The notes under the pieces are model-generated. The model was not told where the DNA came from and did not search any database. It saw nothing but the letters and a program-made list of their open reading frames with translations. A stretch of DNA of 64,000 nt from Onstottus_B arcticum (GTDB lineage Bacteria > Acidobacteriota > Blastocatellia > UBA7656). The position numbers and the translations under genes are program-made. Positions 15,972 through 25,265 of the stretch are shown in pieces (position 1 is the stretch's first letter; each line of letters opens with the position of its first letter). The DNA is taken from NCBI GenBank assembly GCA_038040485.1, contig JBBPIE010000011.1, positions 62,001 through 126,000 of the forward strand. The letters run 5' to 3'.

Positions 15972-17042
15972 ATGAACATTAAGTCTGGTTTCCGCAAGTA
16001 CTCAGCGAGAGCGATCGTGGGCGTGCTCGCGTCCCTGGTTTGTTACGCGTCCGTAGCAGCGTTTTCCGCTCAAAGTTCGATAACCGGCGAATGGATCGTC
16101 GAGATGAAGCCCGGCACGGACTTCGTTTATTTCTCGGTTCATCGCCGAAGTGAGCGAGGCGGTAACCACTCGTCTTCTTCGGACATCCGTGCGGACAGCT
16201 TGAAAGGGCTGACGCAGGCTCAAGCTTCGAGCAGCGGTTCGGTCGTCAGATTTCAGGTCGTGCGAGAAGCCGGCACGCTGAACTGCGAAGGCTGGTTCAA
16301 AGACGGAAAGGGCTCGGGCAGCTTCACGTTCGCACCCAATCAAAGCTTTGCCGCTGAAATGAAGAGCCTTGGCTACGAACAACTCTCGGACGAGAAGCTG
16401 TTCTCGATGGCCGTCCACAACATCGGGCTGACTTTTATACGCGAGCTGGGCGCGCTCGGGTATGACCGTCTGACGACAGATCATCTCTTCGCGATGCGCA
16501 TACACGGCGCGGGCCCGGAGTTCATAAGGGCAATCAAAGCCGAGGGCTATGATCGGGTGCCGGTCGATGATTTGGTCGCGATGCGAATTCACGGAGTCAA
16601 ACCGGAATTCATCAGAGAACTCAAATCGCTCGGTTACGAGCACCCGCCCCTCGACCAGCTTGTGGCGATGCGCATACACGGTGTGAGCACGGAGTTCATC
16701 AAGGGCTTGCAGGACTCGGGCTATCGAGTGCCGCCAATCGATCAACTGGTCGCGATGCGAATTCACGGCGTGAGAAACGAGTTCATCAAAGAGTTGAAGG
16801 AGCTTGGCTACGAGCGCGTCTCAATCGATCAACTCGTGGCAATGCGCATACACGGCGTAAGCACGGCGTTCGTCAAGGATATCCAGGCACAAGGCTACAC
16901 CCACGTTTCGCCCGATCAACTTGTGACGATGCGAATCCACGGAGTGAGCTCGGACTTCATCCAGAAGGCCAGGTCGCGCGGATTCAATGATGCTTCCATC
17001 GATCGACTGATCGAGTTGAAGATTAGAGGCTTCGACAAGTAA
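15972..17042 (+). CDS. Secreted protein of ~8 tandem 29-residue 'AMRIHGV' repeats
   Basis: 356 residues from the ATG at 15972 (AAGGAG five bases upstream). A signal peptide (to about residue 33) precedes an 80-residue beta-rich domain containing 'TLNCEGWFKDGKGSGSFTF'. From about residue 125 to the end run roughly eight 29-residue repeats with consensus F-I-R-E-L-K-x-L-G-Y-x-x-x-x-x-D-Q-L-V-A-M-R-I-H-G-V-x-x-E. Such repeats occur in acidobacterial secreted proteins and behind BlaR1/M56 peptidase domains; no function is known to me. The regular helix-turn-helix pattern suggests an elongated solenoid for protein binding. A paralogue follows 22 bp downstream. Confidence 0.8.
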   Translation: MNIKSGFRKYSARAIVGVLASLVCYASVAAFSAQSSITGEWIVEMKPGTDFVYFSVHRRSERGGNHSSSSDIRADSLKGLTQAQASSSGSVVRFQVVREAGTLNCEGWFKDGKGSGSFTFAPNQSFAAEMKSLGYEQLSDEKLFSMAVHNIGLTFIRELGALGYDRLTTDHLFAMRIHGAGPEFIRAIKAEGYDRVPVDDLVAMRIHGVKPEFIRELKSLGYEHPPLDQLVAMRIHGVSTEFIKGLQDSGYRVPPIDQLVAMRIHGVRNEFIKELKELGYERVSIDQLVAMRIHGVSTAFVKDIQAQGYTHVSPDQLVTMRIHGVSSDFIQKARSRGFNDASIDRLIELKIRGFDK

Positions 17043-17064
17043 CCATCACCTACGGAGGTCTGAT

Positions 17065-18135
17065 ATGAAGGCAAAACATGTTTCCGCCCTAAGCCTGCTC
17101 GGAGCGTTCGCGGTCCTGAGCCTGGTTGGTTGGTTCACGGCTTCGCGAGCAAGCGCTCAGGACAGTTTCACAGGGCAATGGATGATCGAACCGTCTGACA
17201 GGACTGACCGCTTACACCTTTCACTGACGTACACCTCCGGCAGATCGGGCCGCGGTCACAACACGTCGGGCTTCACCATCACGCCCGACCGGCTTCAGGG
17301 ACTAAGTCAGACACAAATCATGTCCGCAGGCTCGCGGGTGCAGTTCCAGCTTGTTCGCGACGCCGGCACGTTGAACTGTGAAGGCTGGTTCAAAGAGGGC
17401 AAGGGCTCGGGTCATTTTGTTTATGCGGCCAATTCCAGATTCGCCGCCGAGCTTGGGCTGCGGGGCTATCAGGCGCCCACGGAAGCGCAGCAGTTTTCGA
17501 TGACGCTAAGCGATGTCAGCCTTGCGTTCATCGACGAGCTTAAGGCCCAGGGCTATGAACGTCTTTCGGTCGACCAGCTTGTTCGAATGGGCGAGCACGG
17601 AGTGAGTCTTGAATACATCCGCGATTTGAAGGCGTTAGACTACACGGTTGAGTCCGTCGACTTGCTGATCAGAATGGTCGACCACGGAGTGACGTCCAGG
17701 TTGATCAGAGAGTTGTATGCGATGGGCTTCGGGAAGCTTCCGGTCGGGACGCTTATCAGAACGGTCGATCACGGCGTCACGCCGGGCTTTATCAACGAGC
17801 TCAAAGCCGCCGGCTATACCGATCTCTCGCTTGATCAAATGACCCGAGTCGTCGACCACGGAGTGAACGCAAAGTTCATCAAGGAAGTGGAGACGCTGGG
17901 CTACGGCCGGCCTCCTTTGGAACAGTTGGTGAGAATGCAAGATCACGGAGTCACCGCGAAGTTCATCAATGAGCTCCAGCAGCTTGGCTATCAGGGTCTG
18001 CCGATAGAGCAACTGGTACGCATGCAAGATCACGGAGTCACAGCGGCGTTCATCAAGAAAGCGCGCTCGCTTGGGCACACAGACGCTTCGATCGACGAAC
18101 TGATAAGGCTTGCGGACCACGGGTTAAAGAACTGA
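17065..18135 (+). CDS. Paralogous secreted 29-residue-repeat protein ('MxDHGV' type)
   Basis: 356 residues, exactly the length of the upstream paralogue, with GGAGG seven bases before the ATG. Signal peptide to about residue 31 ('RASAQ'), the same N-terminal domain ('TLNCEGWFKEGKGSGHFVY'), then about eight 29-residue repeats in which the conserved core is 'VRMQDHGVTAKFI' rather than 'VAMRIHGVSTEFI'. The switch of every R-I-H to V/Q-D-H along the array implies concerted evolution within each gene after duplication. Co-transcription is likely from the 22-bp gap. The role is unknown. Confidence 0.8.
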   Translation: MKAKHVSALSLLGAFAVLSLVGWFTASRASAQDSFTGQWMIEPSDRTDRLHLSLTYTSGRSGRGHNTSGFTITPDRLQGLSQTQIMSAGSRVQFQLVRDAGTLNCEGWFKEGKGSGHFVYAANSRFAAELGLRGYQAPTEAQQFSMTLSDVSLAFIDELKAQGYERLSVDQLVRMGEHGVSLEYIRDLKALDYTVESVDLLIRMVDHGVTSRLIRELYAMGFGKLPVGTLIRTVDHGVTPGFINELKAAGYTDLSLDQMTRVVDHGVNAKFIKEVETLGYGRPPLEQLVRMQDHGVTAKFINELQQLGYQGLPIEQLVRMQDHGVTAAFIKKARSLGHTDASIDELIRLADHGLKN

Positions 18136-18400
18136 AACGCTCCCAACGGCGCAGCATACCAGGTGCCGCCGCTGCGGCGATGGCTAGGTAATGTCCGAAA
18201 GAGAAGAACCGCAGCGACTGGTCCAACAAGACCGCGTCGAGCGCTTTCCCACCAAACGCCGCCAGCATTCCCAGAAGAACAAGCCGGCCCGTAAGCGGAG
18301 CGACGGTGACGCGACCGTATGGATCGACTTGTCGCCAATCAGCTCCGCTACGAGTACGGCCCAGCAAGACGTAACCGAATCCCGGCGCGTAATCCTCCGC
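18056..18400 (-). pseudogene. Possible remnant of a small membrane-protein gene
   Basis: The gap between the repeat protein and the propeller protein reads on the minus strand as 'DYAPGFGYVLLGRTRSGADW' and later 'LRFFSFGHYLAIAAAAAPGM', protein-like with two hydrophobic stretches. It has no ATG or GTG start and runs over the end of the neighbouring gene, so it is probably a decayed fragment. Nothing else is evident in the gap. Confidence 0.25.
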
Positions 18401-18419
18401 GCGGGTACGTGATCTATGT

Positions 18420-20864
18420 TTACAGGAATTCGATCTTCAAAATCGGATGAAGCTCTATCCCGTTAAACTGCGAGACGCCCATTTGCCCATGCACTTTGTC
18501 GAAGAAACCAACCCCGGTGATCCTGCAAGCGATAGGCTTGAGCTTGGCCATAAAGGTCGGCACGGGTGCAGCGTCATCCGCCTCAGCCAGAGCGAACGAC
18601 TGAACAATGGGCGGCGTCATTGCCATCGCCTGCGGGTGCAGCGAGGGAGGTAACGACTCCCGAGGTACGAGCATGTCGTCCATCAGCACAAAGTTCGCCG
18701 GCGAAAGCTTTTTGACAATCCTGTCGTCTATGGCTTTCCGAGCCACATTCAGGTTCGAAGTCCAGGGGCACGATGCATCCACAAAAGGCGGGCGAGGAGT
18801 TGGGGCCTCGGCGATCATGGTCTGACCGCTCGCGCCTTGCACGATGAGGTGCAAATCGCCGTCTCCCTCTTGCTTGACGGCGATGAGATCGCCTTCCAGC
18901 CTCCAAACCACCATCTCCACTGGTCCTCTTCGCTTTTCCTGGAAGCGGGGGAAGAGCCTGTCGACCGGTCTCATATCCGTCGGGCGAGGAATGAGGACCA
19001 ACTCCTCCACGGTCGCCTCCACTATGCCGGTGCCAAGGCTCATGCCGTTGATGATGTTCTTCCCCACCAGCGCCACATCGTCATCCGTGCCGGTCTTCAC
19101 AGGCCATCTCTCGACGCCCGGTTTGGTCACCAACTTAAGCCCAACCCCGACCGCAGCCATTTCCGGAAAGTCGCTCTGACCTTCTGACATTGCTGCGGCC
19201 TTGATCTGCGCCGCGACTGCCGCGCTCACAGTCGGCAGGGCATTGACGTCCTTGAACGGAGCGCCAACCACGCCTCCCACAACAGGCGTGGGGTCTGGCG
19301 CGGGCTCGGGTCCCGGTGTTGGATCTGGCCCCGGCCCTGGCGGTGCCGGCGTGATTCCGGCCGCCTTCACATCACCCGCCCGGCCGAAGACCACGAACCG
19401 CGGCGTAACATCCCGATTCGACCCGTCTCCCTTCCCCTTCATCGTGTAGCCAGTTGCGGCAAATAACTTTTGATTCGGGAAAACGCGGCGGACGGCCAGG
19501 TAATCACCCCACTCACCGTTCCCGTCGGCGTCGAGAGGTCCGCGCTCGCCCTTGGCGGCCATCACGTTCTTGCGTGTCCCGGTCAGGATGCCGACGATGT
19601 GCGAAGGCGGAAACGCTCCGCCGATCATGTAAGACACGCCGACTTCGTCGTTCGAATTTGTGGACAAAGTTCCGTAGGCGATCGCCGAGGTAGGATCGAA
19701 GATGTTGATGTTCTCGAGCAGCGTCAGGTTTGTGGAATCGATCCTGGCAATCTGGACGAATGGTTGAGCTCGCTGGTTTGAACGGCGGTCGACCGTCCAT
19801 GCGAACCACAGGTCTTTCTTGACCAACGTCGCGCCGGTGATGCGTGGATCGGCGCGATCCAGCCATCTGCGGCCATCGGGAAGTCGCGAAATGTATCCAT
19901 TGCCGCCGATCCACCGCGCTACGGGAACCAGCTTCTGCACCGGTGCGCTCTGGCCTTCTCTCCACGTGAATACGGCCAGCGTGCTGGTGTTTTGATGCGC
20001 AGCAAAGAACGCGGTCGTTCCGCAGTTCTGGGCGATGCGAAAACTCTGCAGCGACATGGAGACAAAAGGCTGAGCGGTCACCTGGCCGCTCTCGATTCCG
20101 GAAAACGGAATTCGAATGACCGCCGAACCAACCTTGTTGGCAGGGGCGAAAATGTTGGTAGTCACATACAAATTGTTCGCGCCAACCGAAATATCGGGGA
20201 AATCCAGAAACGCTCCCTCAACCTTGAGGATCTTCGTTGTGATGTCAAACAGCCGCCACTTGCCCTTTACCACGTCGGCGGTCTTCGCGAACGCAAGCCG
20301 CTGGATGTTGTCGCCGTCTTCCGGACCATATTGCAGAAGCCAGACAAAGGTGTCGATCTTGCTGATGTAGTGGACTATCTGGTCGCAGCAGAATTGCGCA
20401 TTCGGCGCAGGATTCGGAAACTGAGTCCCAGGATTGATGAACTTGAAAGTCGTCCCGCCGTCGGATGAAACCGCCGCGTACCAATTCCCGGTGTAAAACA
20501 CGACGTTGCCGTTTATCGCGACGCTGGGCTCTCCGACGTTGGACGCCGTTTTCTGTTTTCCGGGAGCGGTCAGTTCGGTGTTCTTGGCCAGCGTTACTTC
20601 ATCTGAGGCGGCCATCGGCCCCAGCGCTTGTGGCCGGATGATTGCCTCTTTGCTAAGGCTGTGGACATTGCGTTCCTCGCCTTCCTTCACAAGTGGGAGC
20701 AGATGTCGGGGATGGATCTTCTTCGGCCTCTCAATTGTGGGAGGCTGATCCAACTGCTCGACCGAAATCTGCTTTTTGGAAGGAGCATATAACCGCACTA
20801 CGGCGATTGCGCCGGGTTTCTTGGCGCCGGACTTTCTCTTTTTCGATGATGTTGTTTTTGGCAT
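18420..20864 (-). CDS. Large beta-propeller protein with Pro/Gly linker and C-terminal domain
   Basis: 814 residues from the ATG at 20864 (GGAGG eight bases upstream). The N-terminus is Lys-rich ('KTTSSKKRKSGAKK') and lacks a normal signal peptide. Residues 41-59 hold P-P-x-I...K-K-I-H-x-R-x-x-L-P-x-V, a motif shared with the small gene just upstream. About residues 120-500 resemble a sialidase/BNR-type propeller ('GEPSVAINGNVVFYTGNWYA', 'AVSSDGGTTFKFINPG'). A linker of GPDPTP/EPAPDP repeats follows. The C-terminal part has 'DGDLHLIVQGASGQTMIAEA' and 'GVGFFDKVHGQMG...GIELHP', a conserved domain of unknown role. Ligand and location are unknown. Confidence 0.8.
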   Translation of the reverse strand: MPKTTSSKKRKSGAKKPGAIAVVRLYAPSKKQISVEQLDQPPTIERPKKIHPRHLLPLVKEGEERNVHSLSKEAIIRPQALGPMAASDEVTLAKNTELTAPGKQKTASNVGEPSVAINGNVVFYTGNWYAAVSSDGGTTFKFINPGTQFPNPAPNAQFCCDQIVHYISKIDTFVWLLQYGPEDGDNIQRLAFAKTADVVKGKWRLFDITTKILKVEGAFLDFPDISVGANNLYVTTNIFAPANKVGSAVIRIPFSGIESGQVTAQPFVSMSLQSFRIAQNCGTTAFFAAHQNTSTLAVFTWREGQSAPVQKLVPVARWIGGNGYISRLPDGRRWLDRADPRITGATLVKKDLWFAWTVDRRSNQRAQPFVQIARIDSTNLTLLENINIFDPTSAIAYGTLSTNSNDEVGVSYMIGGAFPPSHIVGILTGTRKNVMAAKGERGPLDADGNGEWGDYLAVRRVFPNQKLFAATGYTMKGKGDGSNRDVTPRFVVFGRAGDVKAAGITPAPPGPGPDPTPGPEPAPDPTPVVGGVVGAPFKDVNALPTVSAAVAAQIKAAAMSEGQSDFPEMAAVGVGLKLVTKPGVERWPVKTGTDDDVALVGKNIINGMSLGTGIVEATVEELVLIPRPTDMRPVDRLFPRFQEKRRGPVEMVVWRLEGDLIAVKQEGDGDLHLIVQGASGQTMIAEAPTPRPPFVDASCPWTSNLNVARKAIDDRIVKKLSPANFVLMDDMLVPRESLPPSLHPQAMAMTPPIVQSFALAEADDAAPVPTFMAKLKPIACRITGVGFFDKVHGQMGVSQFNGIELHPILKIEFL

Positions 20865-20945
20865 GACGGGGACCTCCGAGCTCGACCAGCAAGAGAGTGG
20901 TCGGCAGTCGAACACACGAACGGCGAAGACCGCCGCCGCTGGTTA

Positions 20946-21155
20946 TTACTTAGCCTCGTCGGCGTCTTCGGCGGGAGCTTCAGGCACCTGAGGCAAGGGA
21001 CGGCGTTTGTGAATTTTCTTGTCTTCAGGAGGTATGGGAGGAGCCTCTTGATAATCGACCTCGAACTCCCCGGCGGGTTTCAGGGGAGTGTTGTCCTGCG
21101 ACTCTGAGTTCCGGGCTTTCCGTTTCTTGCGCGTTTGACGTTTGCCATTCTGCAT
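20946..21155 (-). CDS. Small basic/acidic protein sharing the KKIHxRxxLPxV motif
   Basis: 69 residues from the ATG at 21155 with GGGAGG ten bases upstream; the longer frame is not preferred. The first 15 residues are strongly basic ('KRQTRKKRKAR'), and the tail is acidic and Pro-rich ('EAPAEDADEAK'). Residues 46-57 read KKIHKRRPLPQV, matching residues 48-59 of the 814-residue protein encoded 81 bp downstream (KKIHPRHLLPLV), with P-P in front in both. A sigma70-like promoter lies at 21212-21183. It could be a targeting or docking peptide, or the remnant of a duplicated N-terminus. No known family. Confidence 0.6.
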   Translation of the reverse strand: MQNGKRQTRKKRKARNSESQDNTPLKPAGEFEVDYQEAPPIPPEDKKIHKRRPLPQVPEAPAEDADEAK

Positions 21156-21182
21156 TGAAGGCGACCTCCCTGAGCGCGACCG

Positions 21183-21212
21183 ATCATACGCCCCGTTTCG
21201 GATTGAATGCAA
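21183..21212 (-). promoter_or_regulatory. Sigma70-like promoter for the small gene and propeller gene
   Basis: On the minus strand TTGCAT (21212-21207), an 18-base spacer and TATGAT (21188-21183) lie 28 bases before the ATG at 21155. The pair 20946-21155 and 18420-20864 would be one transcript. Confidence 0.5.
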
Positions 21213-21437
21213 CGGAGAGTGTGGTAGGGAGGTCACTGCTTACGGGAGCGGAACAGATCCCGGCGGCATTCCAGGGTGCCGTCACTTTCGATCGCCGACT
21301 ACCGGTGGCGGCGCCTCCGGCTTGCCACCGGCTAGGTTCCGGCGCCGCCTCCGCGGCGCGCATATGTATCGGCTTGCTAGCAACACGCTTTTAGGACAGT
21401 TCCAGAAATACGGTTGGCGTGAACTTGGCTGAAATCA

Positions 21438-24400
21438 TTAACGCAGTCGATTCAACAGCATTCTCACTTCGTCAAACACCGCGGCGTCGTCTTGAGACCC
21501 AAGCCTGATCTTCAACACGCCGCTCGGGGCGAAGCTCGCCGAGCCTTCCGAGACCATCGCGATCAATTTGTCCGGATCCACCTTAGCTTGTTCAGAGAAC
21601 TTCACCGCCAATCGGTCGCCTTCGCGGTCGATCGAGATAACCCCGAGCCTCGAAGCCTCGCGGCGCAGCTTTGCAAACTCGAACAGGCTCTCGACCGTTT
21701 CGGGTATCGGGCCGTAGCGATCCGCGATCTCCGCATGAACTTCCGCCAGCTCCTCTTCGCTTTCAGCCGAAGAGATCCGCTTGTAGGTCCGCAGCCGCTG
21801 ACTCATGTCGTACACGTAGTCTTCCGGTATTCGAATGTCGAGTCCCAGATTGAGCGTCGTCGAGATTTCATCTTCGATCGGCTCGCCCTTCAGCTCGCGC
21901 ACCGTCCGCTCGAGCATCTGCGTGTACAGGTCGAACCCGATCGCGTCGATCTGACCTGATTGCTGGCCGCCCAAAAGGTTCCCGGCGCCGCGAAGCTCGA
22001 GGTCGAGAGCAGCGATTCTGAAGCCCGCGCCCAGGTCTGAGAACTCGCGAATAGCCGCAAGCCTTCGCCGCGCGAGGTCCGTCAACGTGTCTTCGGCCGG
22101 GATCAGCAGGTACGCGTACGCGCGGCGGTTCGAGCGCCCGACTCGCCCGCGCAACTGGTAAAGCTGCGACAGGCCGTACTTATCCGCGCGATTGATGATG
22201 ATCGTGTTGGCCAGCGGAATGTCCATTCCGTTTTCGATGATCGTCGTGCAAACCAGAACGTCGAGTTCGTGACGCACGAACTTGAGGATGACGTCTTCGA
22301 GATCTTTCTCGGCCATCTGCCCGTGCCCGACTCCAATGCGAGCTCCGGGAACGAGACGGTGAATAAGCTCGGCGATTGTGAAGATCGTCTCGACGCGGTT
22401 GTGAACAAAGAAGACCTGGCCGCTTCGTTGCAGCTCGAGCTCGATCGCCGAACGCGCCACTGCTTCCGAGAACTGCACGACGTGAGTCTGAATCGCCAGC
22501 CGGTCGCGCGGAGGAGTTTCGATGACGCTCATGTCGCGCAAGCCTGCGAGCGACATGTTCAAAGTGCGCGGAATCGGAGTGGCCGACATCGCGATCACGT
22601 CAACTTTCCTGCGCATCTGTTTGATGCGTTCCTTGTGCGCGACTCCGAAGCGTTGCTCTTCATCGACTACCAAAAGCCCGAGGTCTTTGAAATGGATGTC
22701 TTTCGACAGAAGGCGGTGTGTGCCGATGACCACATCGACGCTTCCGGCTTCGAGCAGTTTCACAACTTCCTTCTGGTCCTTTGTCGTTCGAAAGCGCGAG
22801 AGCATCTCGATGCGCGCGGGAAATGCGCTGAACCGTTTCTGAAAAGTCTTGAAGTGCTGGAAGACCAGAACCGTCGTCGGCGCAAGCACCGCGACTTGTT
22901 TGCCTTCCATCACCGCCTTGAAAGCGGCTCTCATAGCCACTTCGGTCTTGCCGTAGCCGACGTCGCCCACGATCAGCCGGTCCATCGGCTGCGCGCTTTC
23001 CATGCCTGCCTTCACGTCTTCGATGGCGGCTTCCTGATCGGGGGTGAGCGTATACTCGAAGGCATCCTCGAACTCGTGCTGCCACGGAGTGTCCTCGCCG
23101 TAGGAGTGTCCTTGAACAAGCTTGCGCTCGGCGTAGAGCTTCAGCAGTTCTTCGGCCATATCGCGCATCGCGCGCCTGGCCCGCGCTTTTGCCTTTTGCC
23201 AGCCGATCCCGCCAAGCTTATCAAGCGGCGGTTTGTGGCCTTCGTTTCCGGAGTACCTCTGGACGAGATCTAAACGTTCCACGGGCACGTAGAGCCTCGC
23301 GCCTTCCGCGTAAGTCAGCAGCATGAACTCGCGAACATCGGACCGCGCGCGTTCGAGCCCGGCGGCTGTGTTTCCCGTAGCTGCGCCCGCAGTCGTGATC
23401 TGTGTCAGCCCCTGGAACTGACCGATGCCGTGATCGACGTGCACGACGTAGTCGCCGACCTTCAAGTCGCCGAGATCCGAGAGAAACGCCGAAGCTTTGC
23501 GTTGCTTGCGCGCGCGTTTTGGGAGCGCGCGCTGCCGCGCGGACATTTCGGCTTCACCGAAGACGTCGCTCTCCGTCAGCAGGTTCAGATCTGCTGAAGG
23601 CAGCGCGAAGCCGTTTGACACTCTGCCCACGGTAACGATTCGGCTGGACGCGTGAGCGGCGCCTCGGTGTTGCTTTGAAGACGAGAGCGTTGGAGCAAGC
23701 TCGGCCGCCACGTTGTACTCGCCGAGCATTTCGACTATGCGCTCGGCGAGACCGAGACTCGGCATCACGAACAGCGTCGTTCGCGGATCGGCTTCGAGGT
23801 CGCCGGCCAACTCTTGAACCCGCCCGTGGTACCGGCGCGGCGCTTGCGAGATGATCGGGACATCGGGAGTCGTTTCGGTGACGTTGAACAGAAAGAGACT
23901 GGCTGATCGCCGGCGGCTCGAAAAAAAACTTGCTTCTAACACTCCTGGGAGCGCGGGCGTCCCGCCCGCAGGTTCCGCCCTGATCAGATCTGGTAACGAG
24001 GACGGCTCGTCCACAGCTTGAGCCGTGCTAGACGCAAAACTTCCATCGTGAGATGCGGGCGAGACGCCCGCGCTCCCAGCGGGAATCGTCAGCGAGTCGA
24101 TTCGAAAGCGCTCGTCGGTGGCGGCGGCCTCACGGCCCAGCAAGCGAAATTCGACTCGAACGCTTGCATCAAGGTTCGCGCGCAACTCATCGACCGTCAA
24201 AAACAACTCATCCGGCGGCAACGCCAGTTCGCCGCCCTCGTCGGCCTGACCGAAGCGATCCTCCAGCATTGAGTAGAGGTCAGCCGCGCGCTTCTCGATC
24301 TCGACCGGTTCGTCGATCACCAGAACCGCGTCTTTGAAATAGTCGAAAGCCGATGAGTTGAGCGGGCGCGTGAGCGGGATCAGGTACTCCCAGCCGGGGA

Positions 24401-25265
24401 ACGGTTCGCCGCGCTCGGCGTGCGCAAGCCGCGCGCGCAGATCTCGGCGAAACCGCTCATCGGTCCAGCGCAGCTCGGCGGCTTCGGCCCACTGCATGAA
24501 CTCTTCTCGCCTCACGGACAGCTCACGCATCGGGACAATAATTGTCTCGCCGGTCCGGGTCACTGAGCGCTGAGTCTCGGGGTCGAACTCACGAATCGAT
24601 TCGACTGTATCGCCAAAGAACTCGACACGGTGTGGAGCGTCGTGCGCGGGCGAGAACACGTCGAGGATTCCGCCTCGCAAGCTGAACTCGCCAACCGAGC
24701 CGACGGGTTCTTCGCGAACGTAACCGCCTGCTATCAACAGATCGACGATCAACTCGGGCGGCATGTCTTCGCCGGCTCGAAGCGTGATGCTCGACGATTT
24801 GAGCGCACTCGGCGCGACCGTGCGTTCGGCCAGCGCTGCGATCGAGGTGAGCAGTATTCGCGCTTCGCCGGCGGCGGCGCGGTGCAGTGCGAGCGCGCGT
24901 TGTTCGAGCGCTTCAGCGTGGGGCGATGTGCCGTCGTAGGGGTCGGCTTCAAGCGCGGGAATCGTGAGTACGCTTGGTGAGTCGGGGCTGACGGCGCTTA
25001 ACGCCGAGCAGAAGAACTCGACCTCGGGCAGAAACTCTTCCACCTCGCGGTTCGAGCGGGTGACGAAGACGACGCGGCGGCCGGTCTTCTTCTCGATCGA
25101 GGCAAGAACGAGTGCGCGAGCGCTTCCGGCAAGCCCGGAGACCACGACACTTCGCTTGCCGGACGCGATCTCGGATGCAAGCCGCTCGACTTCGCCGGTT
25201 TCTAGGAGACGGTTGAAGACTTGAGATGAAGTGAGTTCAGAAACCACCGCTGGGAATTGAACCAC
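21438..25265 (-). CDS. mfd: Transcription-repair coupling factor Mfd
   Basis: 1275 residues. The UvrB-like N-terminal part is followed by the CarD-like RNA-polymerase-interacting domain ('GDYVVHVDHGIGQFQGLTQI'), then the RecG-like translocase: Walker A 'IVGDVGYGKTEVAMRAAFKA', DEEQ box 'LLVVDEEQRFGVAHKERIK', motif III 'MSATPIPRTLNMSL', and motif VI region 'QLYQLRGRVGRS'. Mfd strips stalled RNA polymerase from lesions and recruits UvrA. An insert of about 50 residues (about 393-443) is the translated palindrome at 23943-24080 and is absent from the family. The GTG at 25265 begins inside a GTTCAATTCCC repeat; GTGs eight or fewer codons downstream are alternatives. Confidence 0.95.
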   Translation of the reverse strand: MVQFPAVVSELTSSQVFNRLLETGEVERLASEIASGKRSVVVSGLAGSARALVLASIEKKTGRRVVFVTRSNREVEEFLPEVEFFCSALSAVSPDSPSVLTIPALEADPYDGTSPHAEALEQRALALHRAAAGEARILLTSIAALAERTVAPSALKSSSITLRAGEDMPPELIVDLLIAGGYVREEPVGSVGEFSLRGGILDVFSPAHDAPHRVEFFGDTVESIREFDPETQRSVTRTGETIIVPMRELSVRREEFMQWAEAAELRWTDERFRRDLRARLAHAERGEPFPGWEYLIPLTRPLNSSAFDYFKDAVLVIDEPVEIEKRAADLYSMLEDRFGQADEGGELALPPDELFLTVDELRANLDASVRVEFRLLGREAAATDERFRIDSLTIPAGSAGVSPASHDGSFASSTAQAVDEPSSLPDLIRAEPAGGTPALPGVLEASFFSSRRRSASLFLFNVTETTPDVPIISQAPRRYHGRVQELAGDLEADPRTTLFVMPSLGLAERIVEMLGEYNVAAELAPTLSSSKQHRGAAHASSRIVTVGRVSNGFALPSADLNLLTESDVFGEAEMSARQRALPKRARKQRKASAFLSDLGDLKVGDYVVHVDHGIGQFQGLTQITTAGAATGNTAAGLERARSDVREFMLLTYAEGARLYVPVERLDLVQRYSGNEGHKPPLDKLGGIGWQKAKARARRAMRDMAEELLKLYAERKLVQGHSYGEDTPWQHEFEDAFEYTLTPDQEAAIEDVKAGMESAQPMDRLIVGDVGYGKTEVAMRAAFKAVMEGKQVAVLAPTTVLVFQHFKTFQKRFSAFPARIEMLSRFRTTKDQKEVVKLLEAGSVDVVIGTHRLLSKDIHFKDLGLLVVDEEQRFGVAHKERIKQMRRKVDVIAMSATPIPRTLNMSLAGLRDMSVIETPPRDRLAIQTHVVQFSEAVARSAIELELQRSGQVFFVHNRVETIFTIAELIHRLVPGARIGVGHGQMAEKDLEDVILKFVRHELDVLVCTTIIENGMDIPLANTIIINRADKYGLSQLYQLRGRVGRSNRRAYAYLLIPAEDTLTDLARRRLAAIREFSDLGAGFRIAALDLELRGAGNLLGGQQSGQIDAIGFDLYTQMLERTVRELKGEPIEDEISTTLNLGLDIRIPEDYVYDMSQRLRTYKRISSAESEEELAEVHAEIADRYGPIPETVESLFEFAKLRREASRLGVISIDREGDRLAVKFSEQAKVDPDKLIAMVSEGSASFAPSGVLKIRLGSQDDAAVFDEVRMLLNRLR
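23943..24080. repeat. GGGAGCGCGGGCGT palindrome inserted in frame inside mfd
   Basis: CTGGGAGCGCGGGCGTCCCG (from 23945) faces CGAGACGCCCGCGCTCCCAG (to 24079), about 80 bases apart. The two arms translate within Mfd as 'AGSAGVSPASHDG' and 'AEPAGGTPALPG'. The same phrase builds the signal peptide of tesA (39836-39927). Confidence 0.85.
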
